The position numbers and the translations under genes are program-made. This document shows positions 17,052 through 25,910 of a stretch of 64,000 nucleotides of DNA, piece after piece; position 1 is the first letter of the stretch; each line of letters begins with the position of its first letter. Under the pieces are notes generated by a model. That model was given only the letters and a program-made list of their open reading frames with translations. It was not told where the DNA came from and made no database searches. Source of the stretch: Wenzhouxiangella sp. XN79A. Lineage in GTDB: Bacteria > Pseudomonadota > Gammaproteobacteria > Xanthomonadales > Wenzhouxiangellaceae. The stretch is from NCBI RefSeq assembly GCF_012272825.1, contig NZ_JAAWWS010000145.1:1-64000 (forward strand), read 5' to 3'.

Positions 17052-17939
17052 ATGGCCGCGCCTTCCACGCCCAGATCGGTTCTCGAACTGCTCAAGCCGG
17101 TGACCTGGTTCGCGCCGATGTGGGCCTATGGCTGCGGCATCGTCTCGGCCGGCGTGGCGCTGCAGGATCGCTGGCTGTTCGCGCTCGGCGGCGTGCTGCT
17201 GGCCGGGCCGCTGGTCTGCGGCACCAGCCAGGCGGTCAACGATTGGTTCGATCGCCACGTCGACGCGATCAACGAACCCGACCGGCCGATTCCTTCCGGT
17301 CGCATTCCCGGTCGCTGGGGGCTGTACATCAGCCTGATCGGGACCGCCCTGTCGCTGCTGGTGGCCGCGTTGCTCGGCACCTGGGTGCTGGTCGCTACGG
17401 TGGTCGCGCTGGTCCTGGCCTGGCTCTACAGCATGCCGCCGATCCGACTGAAGCAGAACGGCTGGTGGGGCAATGCGGCGGTCGGCCTGAGCTACGAGGG
17501 CATCGCCTGGTTCACCGGTGCCGCCGCGATGCTGTCGGCCTTGCCCGGTGGTCCGATCCTGGCGCTTGCCGCGCTGTACAGTCTCGGCGCCCACGGCATC
17601 ATGACCCTGAACGATTTCAAGGCCGTCGAAGGCGACCGCAAGATGGGCGTGGCCTCGCTGCCGGTGCAGCTCGGCGTCGACAACGCCGCGCGCCTGGCCT
17701 GCGTGGTCATGGCGGTGCCGCAGCTGGTGGTCATCGGCCTGCTGCTGGCCTGGGATCGCCCGTATCATGCGGCCACCATCGTGTTCCTGCTGGCCTTCCA
17801 GATGGTCCTGATGACCAGCCTCGTCGAACGTCCTCGCGAGCGCGCGCCCTGGTACAACGCGACCGGCACGTCGCTGTACGTGCTCGGGATGCTGGTCTCG
17901 GCGTTCGCGGTGCGTGACCTGGTGCCGCTGGCCGGCTGA
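17052..17939 (+). CDS. bchG: Bacteriochlorophyll synthase BchG
   Basis: A UbiA-superfamily prenyltransferase esterifying bacteriochlorophyllide a with geranylgeranyl or phytyl diphosphate. It has 295 residues and about eight membrane helices. The first Asp-rich motif is NDWFDRHVDAINEPDRPIPSG and the second is TLNDFKAVEGDRKMGVASLP, both characteristic of chlorophyll synthases. The start at 17052 (MAAPSTPRSVLELLKPVTWF) matches the usual N-terminus; a GTG at 16986 would overlap the FNR-type box. bchP follows, as usual. Confidence 0.95.
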   Translation: MAAPSTPRSVLELLKPVTWFAPMWAYGCGIVSAGVALQDRWLFALGGVLLAGPLVCGTSQAVNDWFDRHVDAINEPDRPIPSGRIPGRWGLYISLIGTALSLLVAALLGTWVLVATVVALVLAWLYSMPPIRLKQNGWWGNAAVGLSYEGIAWFTGAAAMLSALPGGPILALAALYSLGAHGIMTLNDFKAVEGDRKMGVASLPVQLGVDNAARLACVVMAVPQLVVIGLLLAWDRPYHAATIVFLLAFQMVLMTSLVERPRERAPWYNATGTSLYVLGMLVSAFAVRDLVPLAG

Positions 17940-18082
17940 GTCGCTCCGCGGCGTCGGCACGCTGCACATTGTCGATCCGATCGAACGAAACGGGTTGCGC
18001 CGATGGCGCGGCGCCGGTCCCGCGACCGCGCCGGTTGCGAGCGCGGATCGGCAAGGGTATCGTGCGATCAACGCAGGAGCAG

Positions 18083-19303
18083 ATGAGCATGAACAACGAT
18101 TCCACGAACGAATGCTTCGACGTCGTGGTCGTCGGCGGCGGTCCCGCCGGCGCGACCGCGGCGAACGACCTGGCCGGCCAGGGGCTGTCGGTCCTGCTGC
18201 TCGACCGCGGCGGGCGGATCAAGCCCTGCGGCGGCGCCGTGCCGCCGATCCTGCTCGAGGAATTCGACGTGCCCGAATCGCTGCTGGTCGCGCGCTCCCA
18301 CTGCGCGCGGATGATCTCGCCGAAGTCGGCCGAGGTCGACATGCCGATCAACGGCTTCGTCGGCATGGTCGATCGCGAGCATTTCGACGAGTGGCTCCGC
18401 GAGCGGGCCGCCGCGTCCGGTGCGGTGCGCCGGACCGCCCGGTTCCAGGCCATCGAGCACGACGAACAGGGCCGCACGATCGTGGCGTATCGACCCAGCG
18501 GCCCCGAAGACGGCCGCGATGCCGAGCTCCAGCGGGTGGCCACCCGACTCGTGATCGGCGCCGATGGCGCCCGGTCCGAAGTCGCCCGGCAGAGCATTCC
18601 CGGCGCCGAGTCGATTCCGTTCGTCGCCGCCTATCACGAGATCGTCAGCTCGCCGCCGGAAGGCACCCGGGACTTCGACGGCGCGCGCTGCGACGTGTAT
18701 TACCAGGGCGAGCTGTCGCCGGATTTCTACGCCTGGATCTTCCCCCACGGCGACTGCACCAGCGTCGGCGTCGGGACGGCCAACAAGGGCTTCTCGATGC
18801 GCGAAGCGGTGACCACGCTCCGCGAGCGTTCGGGCATGGGCGAAAGCGAGACGATCCGTCGCGAAGGCGCGCCGATTCCCCTGCGCACCCTCAAGCGCTG
18901 GGACAACGGTCGCGACGTGCTGCTGGCCGGTGATGCCGCCGGCTGCGTCGCACCGGCGTCCGGCGAAGGCATCTACTACGCGATGTTCAGCGGCCGGCGG
19001 GCCGCCGAGGCGGCCGCGGAGTTCTGTCGCAGCGGCGACCCGAAGGCGCTGCGCCTGGCGCGCAAGCGCTTCATGAAGGCGCACGGCCGGGTGTTCTGGA
19101 TCCTCGGCATCATGCAGCGCTTCTGGTACACCACCGACAAGCGGCGCGAGCGCTTCGTCAGCATCTGCCGCGATCCCGACGTCCAGCACCTGACCTGGGA
19201 AGCCTACATGTACAAGCGGCTTGTCAAGGCCAAACCGATGGCGCACGTGCGGATCTTCTTCAAGGACATGGCGCATCTGCTGGGCTTCGCTTCGGTCAAA
19301 TGA
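18083..19303 (+). CDS. bchP: Geranylgeranyl (bacterio)chlorophyll reductase BchP
   Basis: A 406-residue flavoprotein reducing the geranylgeranyl tail to phytyl. The N-terminal FAD motif is DVVVVGGGPAGATAANDLAGQG, followed by LLDRGGRIKPCGGAVPP, the conserved CGG segment of the family. The second FAD motif is VLLAGDAAGCVAPASGEGIYYAM. The ATG at 18083 behind CAGGAGC is preferred over an upstream start 38 codons earlier, whose extension is Arg/Pro-rich. Its stop overlaps the tspO start. Confidence 0.93.
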   Translation: MSMNNDSTNECFDVVVVGGGPAGATAANDLAGQGLSVLLLDRGGRIKPCGGAVPPILLEEFDVPESLLVARSHCARMISPKSAEVDMPINGFVGMVDREHFDEWLRERAAASGAVRRTARFQAIEHDEQGRTIVAYRPSGPEDGRDAELQRVATRLVIGADGARSEVARQSIPGAESIPFVAAYHEIVSSPPEGTRDFDGARCDVYYQGELSPDFYAWIFPHGDCTSVGVGTANKGFSMREAVTTLRERSGMGESETIRREGAPIPLRTLKRWDNGRDVLLAGDAAGCVAPASGEGIYYAMFSGRRAAEAAAEFCRSGDPKALRLARKRFMKAHGRVFWILGIMQRFWYTTDKRRERFVSICRDPDVQHLTWEAYMYKRLVKAKPMAHVRIFFKDMAHLLGFASVK

Positions 19304-19791
19304 GTCCGACATCGCAGCGGACCCGGTGGGTCCCGGTCCTGCTCGCTGCGCTGGCGGCGTTGCTGGTTGCCCTGATGGGCGGCCTGGCGACCGACATCGG
19401 GGGCTGGTACCGCGCGCTGGAAAAACCGCCCTGGCAGCCGCCGGACTGGTTGTTCGGGCCGGCCTGGACACTGATCTACGCGTTGGCCGCGATGGCGGGC
19501 GTATCGGCCTGGCGCGGCGCTGCCGATCCGGCCGGTCGCAACCGCATTCTGCTGCTGTTCTCGCTCAACGCGTTCCTGAACGTGTTCTGGAGCCTGTTGT
19601 TCTTCCGACTCCAGCGGCCCGACTGGGCGCTGGTCGAAGTGGTCTTCCTGTGGCTGTCGATCGTCGCCCTGATCGTCGGTTTGCGGCCGCTGTCCCGGGC
19701 AACGACGGCCTACCTGCTGCCGTACCTGGCCTGGGTCACCTTCGCGGGGGTACTCAATGCCGAAGTCGTTCGGCTCAACCCGGGGTTCTGA
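19300..19791 (+). CDS. tspO: TspO/MBR family tryptophan-rich sensory protein
   Basis: A 163-residue five-helix membrane protein. Family-typical features are WYRALEKPPWQPPDWLFGPAWTLIYALAAMAG and LNAFLNVFWSLLFFRLQRPDWALVEV. TspO binds porphyrins. In Rhodobacter it negatively controls photosynthesis genes in response to oxygen, and it is often placed in photosynthesis clusters. The start overlaps the bchP stop (ATGA, 19300-19303), so it is co-translated with pigment-synthesis genes. Confidence 0.93.
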   Translation: MSPTSQRTRWVPVLLAALAALLVALMGGLATDIGGWYRALEKPPWQPPDWLFGPAWTLIYALAAMAGVSAWRGAADPAGRNRILLLFSLNAFLNVFWSLLFFRLQRPDWALVEVVFLWLSIVALIVGLRPLSRATTAYLLPYLAWVTFAGVLNAEVVRLNPGF

Positions 19792-20736
19792 GTGGATGCC
19801 GGGCGCGTGAACGCATCGCTGGTCGATCCTCCCGGTGCACTGGACTGGGCGAGCGAACGCGATCGCTGGCCGCACGCCGACGCCAGCCGGTTCGTCGATG
19901 TCGACGGATTCGGCTGGCACGTCCAGCAGATGGGCCGTGGGCCGGCCCTGCTGCTGCTGCACGGGACCGGCGCTTCGACCCATTCCTGGCGCAGCCTGGC
20001 ACCGGTGCTGGCGCAGAGATTCACGGTGATCGCTCCCGATCTGCCCGGGCACGGCTTCACCGCCCCGGCCCCGCGTTCCGGCCAGACGGTGCCCGGCATG
20101 GCCGCCGCGGTCGCCGCGCTGGTCGAGCATCTGGGGGTCGAGCCGGTCGCCCTGGTCGGCCACTCGGCCGGCGCCGCGATCGCGATTCGCTGCTGTCTCG
20201 ATGATCGATTGAACCCGGCCTCGGTGATCGGCATCAACGCCGCGCTGCTGCCGTTCCGCGGACCGGCCGGGCTGCTGTTTCCGCCGCTGGCTCGATTGCT
20301 GTTCCTCAACCCGTTCACGCCGCGGGTGTTCGCGCGTCGCGCGGCCGACCGGCGCCGGGTCGAGCGGTTGCTTCGCGGGACCGGGTCGGCGCTCGATCCG
20401 GACGGTATCGATCTGTACGCCCGCTTGTTCGTCGATCCGGGACACGTGGCCGGCACGCTCGGCATGATGGCCAACTGGGACCTGGCCCGCTTCGCCCGCG
20501 ACCTGCCGGAATTGGACGTTCCGCTGCTGTTGATCGCCGCCGAGAACGACCGGACGATTCCGGCCGGCGCCGCCGACCGGGTCGGCCGGATCGTGCCGGG
20601 GGCCGTGGTCGAGCGGCTGCCCGGCCTGGGGCACCTGGCCCACGAGGAAGACGCCGGGGCAGTGGCCGAGCGGATCGAAGCGTTCATCGCGCGCGCCGAT
20701 TCCCCTGCCGCGCAAGCTCGGCAGGCAGTCGACTGA
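19792..20736 (+). CDS. bchO: Putative magnesium chelatase accessory protein BchO (alpha/beta hydrolase)
   Basis: A 314-residue hydrolase-fold protein with an intact-looking active site: LLLLHGTGASTHSW, nucleophile elbow ALVGHSAGAAIAIR, and a C-terminal GLGHLAHEED carrying the histidine. The N-terminal LDWASERDRWPHADASRFVDVDGFGWHVQQMG is characteristic of BchO, a protein associated with Mg chelatase (BchHDI), whose precise role is unsettled. The start is uncertain: GTG at 19792 directly follows the tspO stop, and GTG at 19807 is an alternative. Confidence 0.85.
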   Translation: MDAGRVNASLVDPPGALDWASERDRWPHADASRFVDVDGFGWHVQQMGRGPALLLLHGTGASTHSWRSLAPVLAQRFTVIAPDLPGHGFTAPAPRSGQTVPGMAAAVAALVEHLGVEPVALVGHSAGAAIAIRCCLDDRLNPASVIGINAALLPFRGPAGLLFPPLARLLFLNPFTPRVFARRAADRRRVERLLRGTGSALDPDGIDLYARLFVDPGHVAGTLGMMANWDLARFARDLPELDVPLLLIAAENDRTIPAGAADRVGRIVPGAVVERLPGLGHLAHEEDAGAVAERIEAFIARADSPAAQARQAVD

Positions 20737-21008
20737 TGGCCGAACTGTTCTCCAGTGGTCGCATCGTCGACCTGATCCTGGCGATGATGATCGTCGAAGC
20801 GCTGGTGCTGTACGGCGTTGTTCGCGCGACCGGGCTGGCCGTGCCGCTACGTGGGCTGCTGCTGAACCTGGCCGCCGGCGCCTGCCTGCTGCTGGCGCTG
20901 CGGGCGGTGCTGACCGGCGCGGCCTGGCCGGTGGCCGCGGTCTGGCTGACGCTCGCCCTGGCGACGCACCTCGGCGACCTCGGCCAGCGCATGCGCCGGC
21001 CGCGATGA
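20736..21008 (+). CDS. Small membrane protein downstream of bchO
   Basis: A 90-residue protein with about three hydrophobic helices (IVDLILAMMIVEALVLYGVV, LLLNLAAGACLLLALRAVL and PVAAVWLTLALATHLGDL) ending in RMRRPR. The start codon shares one base with the bchO stop (TGATG), so it is translationally coupled. The family is not recognised with certainty. Position suggests a role in pigment synthesis or assembly. Confidence 0.7.
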   Translation: MAELFSSGRIVDLILAMMIVEALVLYGVVRATGLAVPLRGLLLNLAAGACLLLALRAVLTGAAWPVAAVWLTLALATHLGDLGQRMRRPR

Positions 21009-21017
21009 CCGATCGGT

Positions 21018-21188
21018 TCAGTCGTTCGAATCCCTGCCGTTGTCGGTCGCAGCGTCGGTGGCGGCGGCCCGCGTTTCGTCCCGCTGGCGGTCCTTCTTCA
21101 GTTCCTTGTTGACGTCGTACAACTGCCAGAACCCGATGCCGAAGGCCACGGCGACGATCAGGGCCAGTTCGAGAACCTTGATGCTCAT
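21018..21188 (-). CDS. 56-residue single-pass membrane protein
   Basis: A short frame of 56 codons preceded on its strand by GGAGG five to six bases before the ATG. The N-terminus MSIKVLELALIVAVAFGIGFW is one membrane helix, followed by a polar, charged tail (KELKKDRQRDE). It converges with the small membrane gene before it. The good ribosome-binding site and amphipathic organisation make it likely to be real. The function is unknown. Confidence 0.55.
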   Translation of the reverse strand: MSIKVLELALIVAVAFGIGFWQLYDVNKELKKDRQRDETRAAATDAATDNGRDSND

Positions 21189-21652
21189 GGTTGGCCTCCG
21201 CGAGCTGTTTCGTTCGATTCCAGGTCGCGAGTCTAGTGCACCCCGCGCAAGGACGGGTCACGCTCCGGCGACGGCGAGTGCCACCGAACGATCCGCGGGG
21301 CCCGTGCGCCGGCCGCTTTCGGCAGCCCGGTGCGCCCTATCGATTCCGCCGTGTGAGGGTTTTGTGAGGTTTTGATCTGGCGCAAGAGCGGTGCCGGAAC
21401 GCATCGCTAGCATGCCGCCAATCCTGAACCGGCCCCGATGCCAGCGCTCGATCTTCACCCACCCGCCGGCGACGGATTCCGGCCGGATCGCACCAGCGAT
21501 TCATGCCTGCCCGAGGGACGCACGCAACCGGCAGCAGAGTGAAGATCCTTCGTCTCGGCCTCGTGCGTTCGGGTCGCGTAGCACCACCGATCACGCCGAC
21601 GGTCCCCGTCGTGCGTCCAAAAGAAGAAGCAGCAGACCAGGAGGGTTAGACA
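21189..21652 (+). promoter_or_regulatory. TonB-receptor leader with tandem direct repeat and degenerate FNR box
   Basis: TGTGAGGGTTT and TGTGAGGTTTT stand in exact tandem (21352-21373), an 11-base period typical of OmpR-type response-regulator half-sites. TTGAT-CTGG-CGCAA (21372-21385) matches the FNR consensus at eight of ten positions. With TAGCAT (21408-21413) as -10, its centre would be near -41.5. The resulting leader of about 230 bases contains GATCTTCAC (21450-21458) and its exact complement GTGAAGATC (21539-21547), so it may be structured. No known riboswitch consensus is recognised. Confidence 0.4.
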
Positions 21653-24331
21653 GTGAGCAGATTCCCCGGAACGAACGATCCCGCCACGCCCGAATCGACC
21701 GGCCTCAGACGCCGCCCGCTGAGCTCGGTGATGTCGACCTGTTGTCTCGCGCTGGCACTGGGCGCGGTCGCGCCGGCGATGGCGCAGAGCGACATGTCGT
21801 CGGACCCGGACCCGGGCGTCGCCCCGGACGAGAGCGTGCTGCTCGAGAAGGTGGTCGTGACGGTTCGCCGCATCGAGGAAATCTCCGATACCGTTCCGCT
21901 GACCATCCGCGTCATCGACGAGCAGGAGATTCTCCGCCGTGGGATCTACAGCATCGAAGACGTCGCCCGGCTGACGCCGGGGCTGACCTATGACCTGGGC
22001 GGCTTTCCCAACGACACCCGGCCGGCGGTGCGCGGCATGCAGGCCGAACGCGGGCGGCCCAGCGTTGCGGTCATGATCGACGGCATCGACCTGTCGGGCG
22101 AGAACCTGGCGATCTCCGGCGGTGGAGCCGGCGTGGTGCCCGACCTGATGGATCTCGAACGCATCGAGATCGTCAAGGGACCGCAAACCACGCTCTACGG
22201 CCGCAATGCGTTCGCCGGCGCGATCAACTACATCACCAAGCGGCCCTCCGACGTGCCCGAAGGGCGGCTGGAGCTCGAGCTGGCCGAGTTCGGCCACCGG
22301 CGCGCGGCCGGCATGATCAGCGGGCCGATCGTCGAGGACGTGCTCGGCTATCGCATCAACGCTGCGTATCGCGAAAACGACGGGTTCTGGACCAATCCGG
22401 TCAACGGCGGACCGCTCGGCGCCCAGGAGTTCCAGGGCATTGCCGGCGCGCTGCAGTTCACGCCGACCGAGGCCTGGGACATCAACCTCCGTTACCAGGT
22501 CAGCTCCACCGACCATTCCGACTATCCGACCGCGCAGCTTCCGGCCAACACCCGGCTGCCGGTGCCCGACGGCACCTTCACCGCCGGTCCGCCGGGCTCG
22601 CCGTCGCTGCCCTGCCCGGCCGACCTGTCCGGCCAGCCGGCGCCGGTGGTCGGTGCCTGCACCCGAGGCACGATCGTCGGCCCGGTCCGCGCCGACATCG
22701 ATGATGTCCAGATGGGCTTCAACGAAGTCACCGGCCGGCCGCCGCGTGGCCTGGAGCTCGACCAGCAGATCGTCTCGCTGGACGCGGCCTGGGACATCGG
22801 CTTCGGCAAGCTGCGCTACACCCTGGGCTGGATCGACAACGAGAGCTTCGTCGAGGCCGACGGTGACTTCACCGACTTCGACGGCCCGCCCGGCTTCGTG
22901 TTCTCGCTGTCGGCGCTGCAGCAGCTCGATTACGCCGACGAGCGCTTCGACCACAACCTGTTCTGGACCCATTCCTTCGGCACCTTCAGCGTGCTGATCG
23001 GTGCCCAGTACCTGGAAGAAGAATCGGCGCTGGTCAACAGCTCGAGCTTCTGGGTCCGCAACCCGGACTCGCCGCTGGGGGGGCCGCCGTTCTTCCTGGC
23101 CACCGAGCAGGTCACTCCGGCGTTTCCGGTGCGGATCACCCGGGATACCGAGTACTCCGCGGTCTTCGGCAAGATGAACTGGAACATCACCGAAACGCTT
23201 CGCCTCGGGCTGGAAGCGCGCTACAACTCCGATGACATCGAGTACGGCGTTCCGGGTTGGCGCCTCCAGGACGTCTCGCTGCGCGGTCTGGAGCCGGTCT
23301 GTCTGCCGGGCCTCCCGCAGGGCGCGATCTTCATGGGCGTCCCCGGCCCGGACGTGCCGCCGCCGGGCACCGTGCAGGCCTGCCCGCGTTCGGAAAGCCT
23401 GTCGTACAACGAGTGGACGCCGCGCGTGACGCTCGACTGGCAGATCAACGACAACGTGATGGTCTACGGCAACGTGGCGAGGGGCTTCAAGCCCGGCGGC
23501 TTCAACGTCAACGAACTGATCGACTTCGACGGCCAGGGCTACCTGCCGGAGTTCGTCGACGCCTACGAAGTCGGCGTCAAGAGCTTCTTCCCGCAGGCGC
23601 GCCTGGCGATCGACGCGGCGGTCTTCTACAACGACTACACCGACCAGCAGATCGGCGTCCAGCTGAACCAGACCGGTGCCGGCGACACCATCGTGGCCAT
23701 TCCGGGCATCGCCAACGCCGCCGAGGTCGAATCCAAGGGCTTCGAGATCGCCGCGGCCTGGACGCCGTTCCACGGCCTGAACCTGGATCTCGGCTACGCC
23801 TATACCGACGCGACCTTCCAGGACTATGTGCAGGGACCGGCACCGAACGCCGTGACCGGGCCGGAAACCTTTGCCGCCTGCGGCGTGCCGTTCGGCCAGA
23901 CCTCGTCGCCACAGATCCGGGCCGAGGCCGGCAACGCCTGTGCCGATTTCTCGGGCAACGCCGTGGCCAAGAGCCCGAAGCACGCCGTCAACGCCGGTGC
24001 GCTCTACCGCGGCTCGCTGAATGATCGGGGCGATACCTGGTTCGTCGAGTTGAACGCGCAGTACCGCTCGAAGCGCTACGTCAGCGAAGCCAACCGTGCC
24101 TGGATGCCGAGCTACACCAATTACGATCTGCAGGCCGGTCTCGAGTTCGATCGCTTCAGCGTGGTCGGTTTCGTCAGCAACCTGACCGACGACGACACCA
24201 TCCGCACCGCGCAGCGCAACGTGGATCCCGGTCGGCCCGAAGGGTTCGCACCGGGCCGGGCGATCATCGCCTATCTCCCCGAGCCGCGGGTGGCCGGCGT
24301 TCGCTTCATCTATCGCTTCGGCACGCCTTGA
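21653..24331 (+). CDS. TonB-dependent outer-membrane receptor
   Basis: An 892-residue receptor. A signal peptide ends near AMA-QS (residue 44), and a TonB-box-like EKVVVTVRR follows. The plug domain has IEDVARLTPGLTYDLG, RPAVRGMQAERGRPSVAVMIDGI and the end motif LMDLERIEIVKGPQTTLYGRNAFAGAINYITKRP. The rest is a 22-strand-type barrel with the C-terminal VAGVRFIYRFGTP ending in an aromatic pattern. The GTG start lies behind AGGAGGG. The substrate is unknown; iron complexes, cobalamin or other large ligands are typical. The position between bchO and a PucC-family gene, and the FNR-like upstream site, suggest a photosynthesis link (inference). Confidence 0.88.
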   Translation: MSRFPGTNDPATPESTGLRRRPLSSVMSTCCLALALGAVAPAMAQSDMSSDPDPGVAPDESVLLEKVVVTVRRIEEISDTVPLTIRVIDEQEILRRGIYSIEDVARLTPGLTYDLGGFPNDTRPAVRGMQAERGRPSVAVMIDGIDLSGENLAISGGGAGVVPDLMDLERIEIVKGPQTTLYGRNAFAGAINYITKRPSDVPEGRLELELAEFGHRRAAGMISGPIVEDVLGYRINAAYRENDGFWTNPVNGGPLGAQEFQGIAGALQFTPTEAWDINLRYQVSSTDHSDYPTAQLPANTRLPVPDGTFTAGPPGSPSLPCPADLSGQPAPVVGACTRGTIVGPVRADIDDVQMGFNEVTGRPPRGLELDQQIVSLDAAWDIGFGKLRYTLGWIDNESFVEADGDFTDFDGPPGFVFSLSALQQLDYADERFDHNLFWTHSFGTFSVLIGAQYLEEESALVNSSSFWVRNPDSPLGGPPFFLATEQVTPAFPVRITRDTEYSAVFGKMNWNITETLRLGLEARYNSDDIEYGVPGWRLQDVSLRGLEPVCLPGLPQGAIFMGVPGPDVPPPGTVQACPRSESLSYNEWTPRVTLDWQINDNVMVYGNVARGFKPGGFNVNELIDFDGQGYLPEFVDAYEVGVKSFFPQARLAIDAAVFYNDYTDQQIGVQLNQTGAGDTIVAIPGIANAAEVESKGFEIAAAWTPFHGLNLDLGYAYTDATFQDYVQGPAPNAVTGPETFAACGVPFGQTSSPQIRAEAGNACADFSGNAVAKSPKHAVNAGALYRGSLNDRGDTWFVELNAQYRSKRYVSEANRAWMPSYTNYDLQAGLEFDRFSVVGFVSNLTDDDTIRTAQRNVDPGRPEGFAPGRAIIAYLPEPRVAGVRFIYRFGTP

Positions 24332-24488
24332 CGCGCAGGACCGCGCCGATCTCCGGTCCGGCCGTACGCCGGCCCGGTCTCCCGGGCCCCGGGGTCGGTG
24401 CGGGTCGGCAGGGCGGGCCGGTTGTCAACCTTGAAATGTCGGCGCACATGGTCTACAACGATGGCCCGGTTCAAGGAAGTCTCCCGCC

Positions 24489-25868
24489 ATGCTGAAGGCC
24501 ATCTGGGCGGTCATCTGGACATTGCGCATCGCCCTGCCCAAAGTGGCGGTCGGCTGGATGTTCGCCCTGCTGACGATCGATTTCAATCGCGTCGCGATGG
24601 TCGAGCTGGGCATTGCCGCGATCGTCGTCACGGCACTGCTGTCCATCCACTACTTCATGGCGCCGTTCCAGGTCGTCGTCGGCCGCATCGCCGACACGCT
24701 GCCGATCTTCGGCTACCGGCGAACGCCGTACCTGCTGATGGGCAGCGTGGTCGTCAGCCTGCTGTTCCTGATGCTGCCGAGCGTGGCGATGGGGATGGGC
24801 GAGGGTTCGACGCTGGCCTTCTTCAGCGCGATCGTGCTGTTCACGCTGTTCGGCATCTCGATGGCGATCATCGCCGACACCTACCATTCGCTGATCGCCG
24901 AGGTCACCACGCCGGAAACACGCGGGATGGTGATCTCCGTGGTCTGGGTCGTATTGATCATGAGCACCATCCTGGCCACGGTGGTGATGAACATCGTTCG
25001 TCCTGAGTTCACGCCGGAGGCGATGCAGGACCTCTACAACCTGACCCCGCTGATCGTCATCGGCAGCACGCTGCTGGGGGTGATCGGCATGGAGAAGCGC
25101 CTGAACCGGGAGGAACTCGAGGACGCGCGACTCAAGGCGCGGTCGCTGGCACCGCCCGGCAACCCGCTGGCCTCGGCGTTCCGGCTGCTGAAGACGAACC
25201 CGCCCACCCGCGCGTTCTTCGCCTTCATCTTCATCGCGATCTTCGCGATCTTCCTGCAGGAAAACATCCTCGAGGTATTCGGTGCCCGGGTCTTCGACAT
25301 GCCGATCGACGAGTCCACCACGCTGGAACGCTACTGGGCCGGCGGAGTGTTGATCGGCATGGTCCTGACCGGCGTGATCGCCACGGGATTGAAGATCTCG
25401 CGCAAGAAGCTCGTCATCGTCGGCGTCATCGGCGCGGCCATCGGCTTCGTGATGCTCGGCATCTCCTCGATGCTGGAAATCCTTCCGATCCTGAAGCCCT
25501 CGCTGTTCGGAATGGGCCTGTTCATCGGCATGTTCAACGTCGGCGCGCTGGCGCTGATGATGGAGATGACCGTCGCCAATGCCACCGGGCTGTACATGGG
25601 CCTGTGGGGCACCGCCCAGGCGCTCGGCAAGGGCATCTCGTCGCTGCTCAGCGGTACGCTGCTGACCCTGACCATCGATACGGGCTTGCTGACGGCGAAC
25701 ATGGCCTTCTTCGGCATCTTCCTGCTCGAGGCGGCCGGGCTGCTGCTGGCCGGTTACATCCTCTACAACATCAGCATCCGCGAGTTCGCCGACCGTGCGA
25801 GCCGGGCCAAGCAGGATGTCGAAGGCGCCGAGGCGCCGATTTCGACCGGAACGACCGTCAACGCCTGA
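24489..25868 (+). CDS. PucC/BCH2-family MFS protein (second copy)
   Basis: A 459-residue twelve-helix protein of the bacteriochlorophyll-synthase-44.5 kDa/PucC family. The N-terminus has LPKVAVGWMFALLTIDFNRVAMVELGIAAIVV and FQVVVGRIADTLPIFGYRRTPYLLMG, and the later part has MEMTVANATGLYMGLWGTAQALGKGISS, all typical. It is clearly different from lhaA at 15.2 kb. Paralogues assemble LH2 (PucC) or LH1 (LhaA), or have unassigned roles. No pucBA genes are visible nearby. The ribosome-binding site is AAGGAAG. Confidence 0.88.
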   Translation: MLKAIWAVIWTLRIALPKVAVGWMFALLTIDFNRVAMVELGIAAIVVTALLSIHYFMAPFQVVVGRIADTLPIFGYRRTPYLLMGSVVVSLLFLMLPSVAMGMGEGSTLAFFSAIVLFTLFGISMAIIADTYHSLIAEVTTPETRGMVISVVWVVLIMSTILATVVMNIVRPEFTPEAMQDLYNLTPLIVIGSTLLGVIGMEKRLNREELEDARLKARSLAPPGNPLASAFRLLKTNPPTRAFFAFIFIAIFAIFLQENILEVFGARVFDMPIDESTTLERYWAGGVLIGMVLTGVIATGLKISRKKLVIVGVIGAAIGFVMLGISSMLEILPILKPSLFGMGLFIGMFNVGALALMMEMTVANATGLYMGLWGTAQALGKGISSLLSGTLLTLTIDTGLLTANMAFFGIFLLEAAGLLLAGYILYNISIREFADRASRAKQDVEGAEAPISTGTTVNA

Positions 25869-25910
25869 GCCGGCCGGGGACCGAGCCCGATCGGACGCGG
25901 AGAATTCTTC

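Noticed and set aside
16641-18071. Long minus-strand frame across the lhaA/bchG interval
   Set aside because: It is antisense to bchG with low-complexity composition; only the FNR-type site is supported there.
19792-20736. bchO as a generic lipase
   Set aside because: The N-terminal motif and position among bch genes fit BchO better.
21450-21547. Cobalamin riboswitch in the TonB-receptor leader
   Set aside because: A complementary pair is present, but no B12-box-like core was recognised.
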